Below are positions 9,725-18,668 of a stretch of 64,000 bases of DNA, in pieces. This DNA is from CBDCWT01 sp965223305 (GTDB lineage: Bacteria; Planctomycetota; Planctomycetia; Pirellulales; Pirellulaceae), in contig CBDCWT010000067.1 in the NCBI GenBank assembly GCA_965223305.1, forward strand, positions 1 to 64,000. Reading direction: 5' to 3'. The position numbers and the translations under genes are program-made. The first letter of the stretch is position 1, and the number at the start of each line of letters is the position of its first letter. The notes under the pieces are model-generated. The model ran no database searches. It was not told where the DNA came from and was given only the letters and a program-made list of their open reading frames with translations.

Positions 9725-10696
9725 GCCGCCCCCGCAATCTTGTTCATCATGTTGATCCTGTCTTCTGTTTTTTGACAGGATTTATAGGATCAACAGGGTG
9801 GCTCGGGACCGTGCTACAAAATCATCCGCTGGGTGTTAGCCCACGGTTTCAACAAACCGGATGCTAACGCATTCCGGCTAATGGTCGTCACCCAGTGACC
9901 GAGTGCCTTTCGGCTCGGCGGGAGCCTCGCCCTCCCGAGCGTCGTGGATGTGATGGGCATTCCACCGTTGGTTGCCGCCCCCGCAATCCTGTTCATCATG
10001 TTGATCCTGTCTTCTGTTTTTTTGACAGGATTTACAGGATCAACAGGGTGGCCCGGGACCGTGCTACAAAATCAGCCGCTGGGTGTTAGCCCACGGTTTC
10101 AACAAACCGGATGCTAACGCATTCCGGCTAATGGTCGTCACCCAGTGACCGAGTGCCTTTCGGCTCGGCGGGAGCCTCGCCCTCCCGAGCGTCGTGGATG
10201 TGATGAGCATTCCACCGTTGGTTGCCGCCCCCGCAATCTTGTTCATCATGTTGATCCTGTCTTCTGTTTTTTGACAGGATTTATAGGATCAACAGGGTGG
10301 CTCGGGACCGTGCTACAAAATCATCCGCTGGGTGTTAGCCCACGGTTTCAACAAACCGGATGCTAACGCATTCCGGCTAATGGTCGTCACCCAGTGACCG
10401 AGTGCCTTTCGGCTCGGCGGGAGCCTCGCCCTCCCGAGCGTCGTGGATGTGATGAGCATTCCACCGTTGGTTGCCGCCCCCGCAATCTTGTTCATCATGT
10501 TGATCCTGTCTTCTGTTTTTTGACAGGATTTATAGGATCAACAGGGTGGCCCGGGACCGTGCTACAAGATCAGCCGCCGGGCGTTAGCCCACGGTTTCAA
10601 CAAACCGGATGCTAACGCATTCCGGCTAATGGTCGTCACCCAGTGACCGAGTGCTTTTCGGCTCGGCAGGAGCCTTGCCCTTCCGAGCGTCTTACA
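9725..10696. repeat. Non-coding 249/250-bp tandem repeat array, about 3.9 copies
   Basis: Units begin at 9725, 9974, 10224 and 10473 (249, 250 and 249 bp, then a partial unit). They are nearly identical; the second has an extra T in a T-run. Each unit is a composite of three elements: a dyad (TTGATCCTGTC ... GACAGGAT, ATAGGATCAACAGG), a GTTAGCCCACGG / GCTAACGCATTCCGG element, and CGGCTCGGCGGGAGCCTCG. The same elements recur singly elsewhere (23874-23935, 25533-25599, 17223-17406, 37869-37898). Short open frames in every unit repeat with the array and are not credible genes. Confidence 0.93.
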
Positions 10697-10729
10697 TGAC
10701 TGTTGACTGTTGCAATGGGGGTCCGCTGG

Positions 10730-10793
10730 GTTACGGCACACGGAGTGTGCCTACTACATTTGGCGGTTACGGCACAGGGAGTGTGCCTACTAC
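10730..10793. repeat. Two direct copies of the 'CGGAGTGTGCC' repeat arm
   Basis: TACGGCACACGGAGTGTGCC and TACGGCACAGGGAGTGTGCC lie in tandem, ending 3 bp before the stop codon of the minus-strand hydrolase. They belong to the same family as 9600-9659. Confidence 0.75.
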
Positions 10794-10795
10794 CT

Positions 10796-12118
10796 TTATC
10801 GCCCATCGAGCGCGCTTAGGACAGCGTTCGCGAACTGATGCCGCACGTTCGAGATCTTCCTATTGTCACGCGTGGGATGGACCCGGTTGGTCAAGAGGAT
10901 CAGGTAGATACCTCGCTCGGGGTCAATCCACATAGAAGTACCGGTGAAGCCAGTATGGCCGAAGGCGTTGGGTGAGATGTTCTTGCCACCGGAGCTGCGA
11001 CCAGACGGAGTGTCCCAGCCGAGCGCTCGGCTGGACCCTGCGATCAGTTCTCTGCGTTTGATGAACCTCTGCGCCCAAGAAGATGAAAAGACTTTTCCCT
11101 TTCCCTTCAAGGCCCGTAGATACTCGGCCGCGAATCGCGATAGGTCCTCGGCGTTAGAAAACAAACCCGCGTGACCGGTTTGACCGCCGCCCGCCCGACT
11201 GTTTTCGTCATGCACTTGGCCGCGGACAAACTGTTGCGTGTCCGGATCTAGTTCCGTGGGAGGCACGTGCTGTTGTTGTGACGCGGTGAGCTGTCGTGTC
11301 GTATTGGTCATGTTAAGTGGAAGAAAGATTGACTGCTGCTCGAGTTTCGCCAGCGGCATACCGCCAGCTCTGGCGGCGATTTCCCCGAGCAGCATGAAGC
11401 CCAGGTCGCTGTACCGGTACTGAGTTCCCGGATCGGTCTCCAAGGGTGAAGCCGAGACCAGGTTGAGCAGCGTGTTGTAGTCATTGGCCTCACGATAGAA
11501 GGCCTTCCACGCGGGCAGTCCAGAAGCATGGACCAGCAGCAGCTCGATCGTTATTGTCCTCCGTCTGCTGTCGTTTCCTTCGTCGAATTCGGGAAGCCAA
11601 CGGGCCACCGGATCGTCGAGAGAGAGCTTTTCGTCGGAAGCCAATAGGAGTATTACAGAGGTGGTGCCAACCACCTTGCTCAGCGATGCCAGGTCGTAAA
11701 TCGTTTTCTCTGTCGGGATCGGATTGCCGTCCAGCCCGAGTTGATCGGCTACTTCGCGATCGTAGACAAACCCACCAAGCCCCCCGGTCCAGAGCACTCG
11801 ATCAGCAGTGCCTACCGCAAACGCGCAACCCGGGAAGGCGTGGTCTTCGACGGCGCGCTCGAGCACGCGGCGAGCTTCCTTGAAGTCGGGAAGCTCGGTG
11901 GCTGAAAGCTGAGTCGCATGGAGTGTGATCGAACCTAGCACGATGGCTGTGGCGGTTGCGCAGTGACAAGCCGAGAGGGCAACAGCGAGCAGGGTGGAGT
12001 TGGCAGACTGTGGCGAGTGGGATGAGTTTCGACAGTTTTGCTGTGCGGTCAAGATCACTGGTCGCTCCAATCGCAAGGTAGTGGGCACACACCGTGTGAC
12101 GTAGTCGGTTAAGTCCAT
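10796..12118 (-). CDS. Class C beta-lactamase-like serine hydrolase, exported
   Basis: 440 residues. The SxxK nucleophile motif is S145-L-S-K148 (in YDLASLSK), followed by YSD in place of YxN (YRYSDLGF) and HTG in place of KTG (GHTGFTGTSMW). This matches the beta-lactamase/penicillin-binding-protein-like hydrolase family (PF00144), whose members include esterases and D-aminopeptidases; the substrate is unknown. A hydrophobic stretch at about 43-72 looks like an export signal, giving an unusually long N-terminus. The first 20 residues read through a fragment of the 'CGGAGTGTGCC' repeat, so the real start may be GTG at 12058. It is followed by the OPT transporter on the same strand across a gap of about 150 bp. 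Confidence 0.88.
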   Translation of the reverse strand: MDLTDYVTRCVPTTLRLERPVILTAQQNCRNSSHSPQSANSTLLAVALSACHCATATAIVLGSITLHATQLSATELPDFKEARRVLERAVEDHAFPGCAFAVGTADRVLWTGGLGGFVYDREVADQLGLDGNPIPTEKTIYDLASLSKVVGTTSVILLLASDEKLSLDDPVARWLPEFDEGNDSRRRTITIELLLVHASGLPAWKAFYREANDYNTLLNLVSASPLETDPGTQYRYSDLGFMLLGEIAARAGGMPLAKLEQQSIFLPLNMTNTTRQLTASQQQHVPPTELDPDTQQFVRGQVHDENSRAGGGQTGHAGLFSNAEDLSRFAAEYLRALKGKGKVFSSSWAQRFIKRRELIAGSSRALGWDTPSGRSSGGKNISPNAFGHTGFTGTSMWIDPERGIYLILLTNRVHPTRDNRKISNVRHQFANAVLSALDGR

Positions 12119-12268
12119 CTTAGAAGTCGCGTAACTTGTTGTTCGGCGGCTGCTAACACATTTCTTCCCGCTTGTTTTTGCAGAATCGAACTCGTTGGTT
12201 GATGACGCGACCAGGTCCGGTCACGTTTTCCGCCAGGTAGCTGCTACTGCCGTATCGAACCACACAAT

Positions 12269-14191
12269 CTAACGGGACTTCAGCGACAACACGACAATCA
12301 TCGCAGCAACAGCCAACAAAGAGACGACCGAGAGCGTGTTAGCCAGCCCGTCGTTGGCCACCAGGCTCAGCGGTTGAACTTTGAAGTAGGCGATCACACC
12401 GACAAGGACTCCCACGAGTGATTCGCCGGCGATCATGCCCGATGTCAGCAACACACCTCTTTTTTGGGCTGCGTCGGCCGTTTGTGAGTCCGCGCGCCAA
12501 GCGACTAGGGCGCTCAGCAGCCCGCCTAGCAGGATCGGGGTCGACAGTGCGAAGGGGAGGTACATGCCGACTGCGACCGGCATCACGTGCAGTCGAAAGG
12601 AGGAATTAGCCTTGGCCAAGAACTGGTCGAGTACCAGCAGGGCGATGCCGATCCCGACGCCCCAGAAGACCATATCCCTGGGGAGTGATTCGTCGCCGAA
12701 GAAGCCCTGGGCGAGTGAGGCGAAGAGGCTGGCTTGCGGCGCGGAGAGGTCATCCCCTCCGATTCCGCCCGTGCCGGCGTTCAACGAACCTTCGTGGAGC
12801 ACTGTTAACACCGGCGCCATGACGAAGGCGGCGACCAAGACGCCGACGACCTGCATGATCTGTTGGCTGCGAGGCGACGCACCGACGAGGTGTCCGGTTT
12901 TGAGGTCATTACATACATCACCAGATGTACACGCGACACAGCAGACCACTCCCGCCACGCCCAGCGTGGCCAGCATGGCAGCTTGTCCAGTAAAACCGAA
13001 CAGCATGATCAGCAATCCGGTTCCCAACACGGCCGTGATGGTCATCCCGGAGACTGGGCTGTTCGAGTTGCCTACTAGGCCGACGATGTAGCTCGCCACC
13101 GCGGCGAAGAAGAACGACATCACGACCATGATACAGGTTATCAGCACCGCGAGACTTGTTGTGTAGTCCAGCAACACGTAGTAGAGGCCGCCAATCAAAG
13201 CGACACACAGCAAGCCGAGCGCGAGAATGGCGCTGCCGCCAATATTTCGCTCGGTCTCGGCGAGACCCCGGGTGTCTTCACTTTTCCCTCTCACCAGTGT
13301 CATCATTTCATTGACCGCGGCGAGCAACCCGCGGCGCACTTTCCAGAGCGACGCAATACCGCCCACCAGCATGGCGCCCACGCCCATATAGCGTATCTCG
13401 GTGCTCCATATCGTCTTCGCGGCCTCGACGGCTGATTCGGTTTCTACGCCGGTCGTCCCAAACAGTGGGATCGCAACCAACCAAGCGATTGCCCCGCCGG
13501 CGAAAATCTGAACCGCGATTGGCAAGCCCACGATGAATCCCACAGCCAGCAGCGCGGGCGATGTGTCGCCGCCAAAGAAGAAGACACGCGATCCAAGCAG
13601 TGTTGCACCTTCCACAGCGCCACGCAGGATACCCAGCAGCGAGATAGCGAGCTTGAAGATGGCTCCCACACAAATTCCAGCTATCACATAGCCCACACCG
13701 GTTGATTGGCCTTGAGCGGAACCCACCCGCAGAACTTCGGCGCAAGCGAGACCTTCGGGGTATTTCAGTTCGGTGTTCTCAACAACGAACACTCGCCGCA
13801 TCGGTATCATCAGCAACACGCCAAACAGGCCGCCAGATAATGCGATCAGGGTGGTCGTCCAGAAGTCGAATTCTTGCCAGATCCCAGCCAGGATCAGAGC
13901 GGGCATCGTGAAGATGATGCCTGCTGCCAGCGATTCTCCGGCCGAAGCAGCAGTCTGGACCAGGTTCGACTCGAGGATCGTCCCGTCTCGAAAGAAGCCG
14001 CGGAGGATGCCCATGGCGATGACCGCGGCTGGAATCGAAGCGGAGACGGTCATGCCCACTTTCAAGCCCAGATAGATGTTGGCTGCGCCCATGATTACAG
14101 AGAGCAGCAATCCCAACACAATGGCCCTCAACGTAATCTCGTGAGGTCTTCCAAATTGGCTGGAACTTTCGGTATGATTTGGTGTGGACAT
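12269..14191 (-). CDS. OPT-family oligopeptide/metal-chelate transporter
   Basis: About 640 residues from the ATG chosen (MSTPNHTESS). The frame extends to a GTG at 14278, but those 29 residues are hydrophilic and the conserved family start (REITLRAIVLGLLLSVIMGAANIYLGLKVGMT type) follows closely after the ATG. About 14-16 hydrophobic segments run through the protein. Conserved features are NIYLGLKVGMTVSASIPAAV, AGESLAAGIIFTMPAL, ELKYPEGLACAEVL and GDVCNDLKTGHLVGA. OPT proteins are proton-coupled inner-membrane importers of peptides or metal chelates. It is divergent from the S46 peptidase at 14307, so released dipeptides could be its substrate (inference from neighbourhood only). Confidence 0.92.
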   Translation of the reverse strand: MSTPNHTESSSQFGRPHEITLRAIVLGLLLSVIMGAANIYLGLKVGMTVSASIPAAVIAMGILRGFFRDGTILESNLVQTAASAGESLAAGIIFTMPALILAGIWQEFDFWTTTLIALSGGLFGVLLMIPMRRVFVVENTELKYPEGLACAEVLRVGSAQGQSTGVGYVIAGICVGAIFKLAISLLGILRGAVEGATLLGSRVFFFGGDTSPALLAVGFIVGLPIAVQIFAGGAIAWLVAIPLFGTTGVETESAVEAAKTIWSTEIRYMGVGAMLVGGIASLWKVRRGLLAAVNEMMTLVRGKSEDTRGLAETERNIGGSAILALGLLCVALIGGLYYVLLDYTTSLAVLITCIMVVMSFFFAAVASYIVGLVGNSNSPVSGMTITAVLGTGLLIMLFGFTGQAAMLATLGVAGVVCCVACTSGDVCNDLKTGHLVGASPRSQQIMQVVGVLVAAFVMAPVLTVLHEGSLNAGTGGIGGDDLSAPQASLFASLAQGFFGDESLPRDMVFWGVGIGIALLVLDQFLAKANSSFRLHVMPVAVGMYLPFALSTPILLGGLLSALVAWRADSQTADAAQKRGVLLTSGMIAGESLVGVLVGVIAYFKVQPLSLVANDGLANTLSVVSLLAVAAMIVVLSLKSR

Positions 14192-14306
14192 GCGGTCGCT
14201 CGCAGTTCTACGTGAATGGCAATTGGAGCGGACAAAGGCACCGTCCCACCCCGCTAGCGAGCCGGTGGACTTTGCCACACGTTAAGAGAAACACGACAGG
14301 TGGTCA

Positions 14307-16367
14307 ATGATGAATCGAAACTCGAAGTGGCAAATCGCCGGTTTAGCCGTCGGGCTAGCGACGTTATGTCAGCCTACCGGAGCGGACGAGGGCATGTGGC
14401 TATTCAATGATCTGCCCAAGACGCATCTCCAGCAGAAATACGGCTTCAAACCCGACGAAGAGTGGGCACGTCACGTCATGCTGTCCTCGGTCAGATTCAA
14501 TTCGGGGGGGTCGGCATCGTTTGTTTCCAGCACGGGCCTGGTGCTGACCAATCATCACGTGGGCGCTGACACCTTGCACAAGCTTTCCACGGCGGAGCAC
14601 AACTACTACCAAGATGGCTTCTACGCCTCCTCGCCGCAGGACGAGATTCCGGCACCGGACCTGGAGCTCAATCAACTTGTTTCGATCGAGGACGTCACCG
14701 AACGCGTCAACGCCGCGGTCAAACCGGGGATGCCTGCCGCAGATGCCTTCGTGGCGCGGCGAGCTGTGATGTCCAAGATTGAAACGGAGTCACTTGACAA
14801 GACTGGCCTGCGGAGCGATGTCATCACACTTTATGGAGGCGCCCGCTATCACCTCTATCGCTACAAGAAATACACCGACGTACGGTTGGTCTGGGCACCG
14901 GAAGCCGCGATCGCGTTCTTCGGAGGGGATGCCGACAACTTCGAGTACCCGCGCTATTGCCTTGATGTGTGTCTTTTTCGAGTTTACGAAGACGACAAGC
15001 CGGCGGCGATCGATCACTTTCTGAAGTTTTCTGAACGCGGTGCTGCAGACGGCGAGCTTGTTCTTGTTTCGGGGAATCCCGGCCGCACTCAGCGAATCTA
15101 CACAGCGGCCGCGCTAAAGTATCAGCGCGACCACTATCTGCCGTACGTACTCGACTTCCTCCGCCGACGCGAAATCCTGTTTCAGCAGTTCGGCCTCGAA
15201 GGCGAGGAACAGAAACGCCGCGCCAAAGACGAGTTGTTTGGTTTACAGAACTCTCGCAAGGCTTTTACGGGGATGCTACAAGGTTTACAGGATCCGAGTT
15301 TCCTTGAAACCAAAACCCGTGAAGAGCAAGCACTCCGAGACCAGGTCGACGACGATGCGAAGCTCAGCCAGTACGCAGACGCCTGGTCGACCATCGAGGA
15401 AGTCGCCACTCGACGGCTGGCGCTGCTAGGTCAGACCGGATCGGTCGCTGGCCGCCTCTATAATACTGCCAACGCTCTTGTCTTCATGGCCGCGGAGGAC
15501 GAGAAACCGAACGAGGAACGGCTGCGGGAATACCGGGAGTCAGCGCGAGAATCTCTGGAGCAGCAACTGTATTCGCCGGCTCCGATCTACCTGGATGTGG
15601 AGCAGCTGAAGCTGGCTGACTCGCTCGCCCTGTTCGTCGAGCGACGCGGCGGTGACCATCCGCTGGTGAAGCAGGTATTGGCAGGCAAGAGTCCGCAGGA
15701 GCGTGCCGCGGAATTGATCGGCGGAACACGGCTAGCAGAAGTCGAGACCCGAAAAGCGATTGCGGCCGCCGGAGCATCGGCACTTGCCTCTTCGCAAGAC
15801 CGCATGATCCAACTGGCCAGGATCTTGGAACCAGAAGCCAGACGCCTCAGGAAGATTAACGACGAGCTAGACGAGATGGAGCGGCAAGCGTATACGAAGA
15901 TCACGGACGCAATGTTCGCTCTCAAGGGAACTGGCACGTATCCCGATGCGACCTTTACTTTGCGACTTGCCTTTGGGCCTGTTGCCGGCTATGAAGAGGG
16001 AGGCCAGACGGTGCAGCCCTGGACCACCATCGAGGGTGCGTTCGAGCATGAAAAGAAGCATGGCTCGAGCGACGCGTGGAAGTTGCCAGACAGTTGGCAC
16101 GAGCACCGCGACCGGTTGGCAGGTGGCACTCCGTTCAACTTTGTCTGCACGGCCGACATCATCGGTGGCAATTCGGGGAGCCCCGTCATCAATCGGGATG
16201 CGGAGCTAGTCGGGGTGATTTTTGACGGGAACATCCAGTCATTGACGAGCGACTACTTCTACACGGACAAGATCGCACGGGCTGTGTCGGTGCATTCGAG
16301 CGTCATCCGCCATGCGCTCCGAAACGTCTATGACGCCGGTAGGCTTGCCGATGAACTTGGCAGGTAG
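14307..16367 (+). CDS. S46 family dipeptidyl-peptidase (DPP7/DPP11-like)
   Basis: 686 residues. A signal peptide covers about 1-26 (QIAGLAVGLATLCQPTGA). The chymotrypsin-fold triad is visible: His in VLTNHHVGADT (83-84), Asp in FFGGDADNFEYPR (about 208-210), and Ser623 in GGNSGSPV. The helical cap lies between the Asp and Ser motifs. The length is normal for S46 exopeptidases, which remove dipeptides from the N-terminus of peptides in the periplasm. The intergenic space to the OPT transporter is a shared divergent promoter region. The second ATG at 14310 is an equally possible start. The Cys-pair protein follows after 52 bp. Confidence 0.95.
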   Translation: MMNRNSKWQIAGLAVGLATLCQPTGADEGMWLFNDLPKTHLQQKYGFKPDEEWARHVMLSSVRFNSGGSASFVSSTGLVLTNHHVGADTLHKLSTAEHNYYQDGFYASSPQDEIPAPDLELNQLVSIEDVTERVNAAVKPGMPAADAFVARRAVMSKIETESLDKTGLRSDVITLYGGARYHLYRYKKYTDVRLVWAPEAAIAFFGGDADNFEYPRYCLDVCLFRVYEDDKPAAIDHFLKFSERGAADGELVLVSGNPGRTQRIYTAAALKYQRDHYLPYVLDFLRRREILFQQFGLEGEEQKRRAKDELFGLQNSRKAFTGMLQGLQDPSFLETKTREEQALRDQVDDDAKLSQYADAWSTIEEVATRRLALLGQTGSVAGRLYNTANALVFMAAEDEKPNEERLREYRESARESLEQQLYSPAPIYLDVEQLKLADSLALFVERRGGDHPLVKQVLAGKSPQERAAELIGGTRLAEVETRKAIAAAGASALASSQDRMIQLARILEPEARRLRKINDELDEMERQAYTKITDAMFALKGTGTYPDATFTLRLAFGPVAGYEEGGQTVQPWTTIEGAFEHEKKHGSSDAWKLPDSWHEHRDRLAGGTPFNFVCTADIIGGNSGSPVINRDAELVGVIFDGNIQSLTSDYFYTDKIARAVSVHSSVIRHALRNVYDAGRLADELGR

Positions 16368-16419
16368 TGGTGCGGCCGGTTCACAACACGGGTTAAAGAA
16401 ACCGAAAGGGGAATGCAAA

Positions 16420-16926
16420 ATGTGGAAGCGGAATCTGATTGTCGTTGCTGTGGTTGCTGCGCTGTTCGGTGTCTATTCGACTGGCGACGCGGAAGACATA
16501 GAGAAGAAAAACAAGGATAAGCAGAAGCAGAAAGTGAAGCTTGATGGAATCAAGTGTCTGTTTTGCAAGATGGACGTCAGCAAAGATGCATTTGTCGAGT
16601 ACAAGGGAGCGAAGGTCTTCTTCGGGTGCGCTGGTTGTCCGGAGGCCTTTAAGCGGGACACGAAGAAGTTTGCGACCAAAGCCAACGCGCAGTTGGTGGC
16701 AACCAAGCAGGCACGACAGAAACTCTGCCCAATAAGTGGGAAGCCGTACAAGGACGAGTTCAAGCTTGACGTCGCAAAGGCCAAGGTGGCTTTCTGCTGC
16801 TCGAACTGCAAGGATGCGACGGCAAAGCTGAAAGGCGAGGCACAGTTGGAAAAGCTCTTTAGTGAGGCCACGTTCAAAAAGGCTTTTCGTGTGCCCACTC
16901 AAGCAGCGGACACCAAGAAGTCCTGA
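16420..16926 (+). CDS. Secreted protein with two YHS/TRASH-like Cys-pair domains
   Basis: 168 residues from the ATG at 16420; the frame extends upstream to 16312, but that part overlaps the S46 gene. An N-terminal signal or anchor (about 4-20) is followed by a Lys-rich linker. Two metal-binding-like modules follow: C46-L-F-C49 with C70-A-G-C73, and C103 (CPISGKP) with C126-C127-S-N-C130. Such modules bind transition metals such as Zn, Cu or Fe. A cell-envelope metal chaperone or heme/metal-linked role is possible but unproven. It is likely co-transcribed with the S46 peptidase (52-bp gap). Confidence 0.8.
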   Translation: MWKRNLIVVAVVAALFGVYSTGDAEDIEKKNKDKQKQKVKLDGIKCLFCKMDVSKDAFVEYKGAKVFFGCAGCPEAFKRDTKKFATKANAQLVATKQARQKLCPISGKPYKDEFKLDVAKAKVAFCCSNCKDATAKLKGEAQLEKLFSEATFKKAFRVPTQAADTKKS

Positions 16927-17435
16927 CTGTCGACTCTCTTGATGAAACGTGAAAGCCGTCAACCTACCTTGCTGTCTGAGGACTGCTGGGGGGCGCTCTT
17001 CACGTTCCGAGCCCTTTCAATTGACAGTGGTCGGGCCCGAAATCAGCCGAGCCGCGTTAGCGGCCGGTTCGAGTCGCGGTGCCGCTCATCGCCGCAGTTG
17101 GCCGATAATGCGCGACGCGACAACCACTGCCCACTGCCCACTGGTCGTGAGGCCTGCTTGCTCTTACCTGAATCGCTCTTCAGAATATCAGCCGAGATGC
17201 GTTTGGCACTCGGTCTCTTGTAGAAACCGTGGGCTAACGCCCAGCGGCTGATGTAGTCGCACCAAACAGCAACAGAATTAGGCCGTAGCGCACAGCAGCT
17301 ATCCGCGGGCGTAAGACTTTTCCGCCTCGCCATTGCGGTAGGAAATCAGCCGGAATGCGTTAGCATCCGGTTTTGTATACCGCGGGCTAACGCCCAGCGG
17401 CTGATGTGTAGAATCGCGCTCTCCCGGAGCCGACC
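16927..17435. repeat. Repeat-filled intergenic region upstream of the M48-helicase pair
   Basis: No credible gene. It holds copies of the dispersed 'GCTAACGCC' family at about 17039-17068, 17223-17253, 17344-17374 and 17380-17406. The last two are inverted relative to each other (AATCAGCCGG ... CGGCTGAT), giving a hairpin of about 63 bp that ends 30 bp before the GTG start of the next gene. The promoter of that operon must lie in or beside these repeats. Confidence 0.8.
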
Positions 17436-18668
17436 GTGACTGAATCACAGCTAGGGAATGGCTCACCGGGCCTACAGCCACTGCCCTATCACGAAGGCAT
17501 CCGAGTCTATCTCCGGGCCGAGGAGCCCGAGGTCTGGGACTGGTTCGCCTCGAACAGGGTGCAGGACGATCATTGGGAATCGGTACGTCTCGAGTTGCTC
17601 AAGTCGACGTATCGGATCGACACGGACAGCCAACCTGAGCTCTACGAAGCGGCTGCAGAGGTGGCGGCCGAGCTGTCGCTCGAAGTACCGATAACGATCT
17701 ATCAGGCGCAGAATCCTGCTGGGCTGAACGCATCGTTGGCATATCTGCCGGGCGAGGCGCACGTTGTATTTCATGGCCCGATCTTATCCAAGCTGACGGA
17801 AATAGAGCTACGAGCCCTCCTCAGCCACGAGCTGAGCCACCTATTGTTGTGGAACGATTGGGATGGGGAGTACTTGATTGCTGACCAGATCCTCGCAGCT
17901 CTGACGCATGACAGGCGCGCCGAGCCTCCTCACTTTGCCAGTGCGCGGCTCTATCAACTTTACACCGAGATCTTCTGTGACCGTGGCTCGCTGTGCGTTG
18001 TCAAGGACCCGCTGGCTGTCGTGTCGATGCTCGTCAAAGTGCAGACTGAGTTGGAAGACATCAGCGCCGAGAGCTATCTGCGCCAGGCCGAGGAGATTTT
18101 CAGCCAAGAGAATCCGAAGACCAATCAGCCGACACACCCGGAGTCGTTCATCCGCGCTCGGGCGCTCAGTTTGTGGGACGATCGCCACGAAGATGCTGAC
18201 ACGGAAATCGTAGCGATGATCGAAGGCACGCCCGTACTCGAAGAACTCGATCTGCTTGGTCAACAGAAGGTGGCAGCGCTGACGCGGCGGATGATCGACG
18301 TGTTGCTGTCCCCACGGTGGATGCAGACCGAGTCGACACTGGCGCACGCTAGGATGTTCTTTGACGACTATCCTGCGCAGATCGACGAGATTCAGGACGC
18401 GACGTTGGCACACGATATCAGATCAGATGACCAGGCGATGCGGGATTACTACTGTTATGTATTGCTCGACTTCGTCACTGCGGATCGCGACCTCGAAGAG
18501 TTGCCGTTGGCTGCCACGCTCGAGCTGAGCGAAACGCTCGGACTGAAGGACCGCTTCGTCGAGATCTCTCGGAAGGAGCTGCGGCTCCGCAAGAAGCAAC
18601 TCGAGAAGGTCGACGAGGAAAAAGCGAGTCTTCTTGCCGGTGCCTCGCAGCGCGTCGCAGCATCATGA
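17436..18668 (+). CDS. M48-like zinc metallopeptidase, cytosolic, partner of the helicase
   Basis: 410 residues from a GTG start; no upstream ATG is available and the N-terminus would otherwise be shortened. HELSH at 131-135 (LLSHELSHLLLW) is the zinc site and E178 (TEIFCDRGS) is the probable third ligand, the M48 arrangement. No signal peptide or transmembrane helix is visible, unlike HtpX/Ste24 members, so it probably acts in the cytosol. The C-terminal half is helical and charged, ending in a Lys/Glu-rich coil (RKELRLRKKQLEKVDEEKAS). Its stop overlaps the start of the DUF4011 helicase (ATGA), indicating translational coupling. The target is unknown; cleavage of the partner or of a host protein upon activation is a hypothesis. 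Confidence 0.85.
   Translation: MTESQLGNGSPGLQPLPYHEGIRVYLRAEEPEVWDWFASNRVQDDHWESVRLELLKSTYRIDTDSQPELYEAAAEVAAELSLEVPITIYQAQNPAGLNASLAYLPGEAHVVFHGPILSKLTEIELRALLSHELSHLLLWNDWDGEYLIADQILAALTHDRRAEPPHFASARLYQLYTEIFCDRGSLCVVKDPLAVVSMLVKVQTELEDISAESYLRQAEEIFSQENPKTNQPTHPESFIRARALSLWDDRHEDADTEIVAMIEGTPVLEELDLLGQQKVAALTRRMIDVLLSPRWMQTESTLAHARMFFDDYPAQIDEIQDATLAHDIRSDDQAMRDYYCYVLLDFVTADRDLEELPLAATLELSETLGLKDRFVEISRKELRLRKKQLEKVDEEKASLLAGASQRVAAS

Noticed and set aside
9725..10696. CRISPR array or array of small genes
   Set aside because: Units are 249-250 bp with no unique spacers; the 61-73 codon frames simply repeat with the unit and are interrupted by non-coding dyads.
12435..13091. 218-codon plus-strand frame within the OPT transporter
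   Set aside because: Antisense to a strongly conserved transporter, no motif, Thr/Pro/Ser-rich composition typical of a shadow frame.
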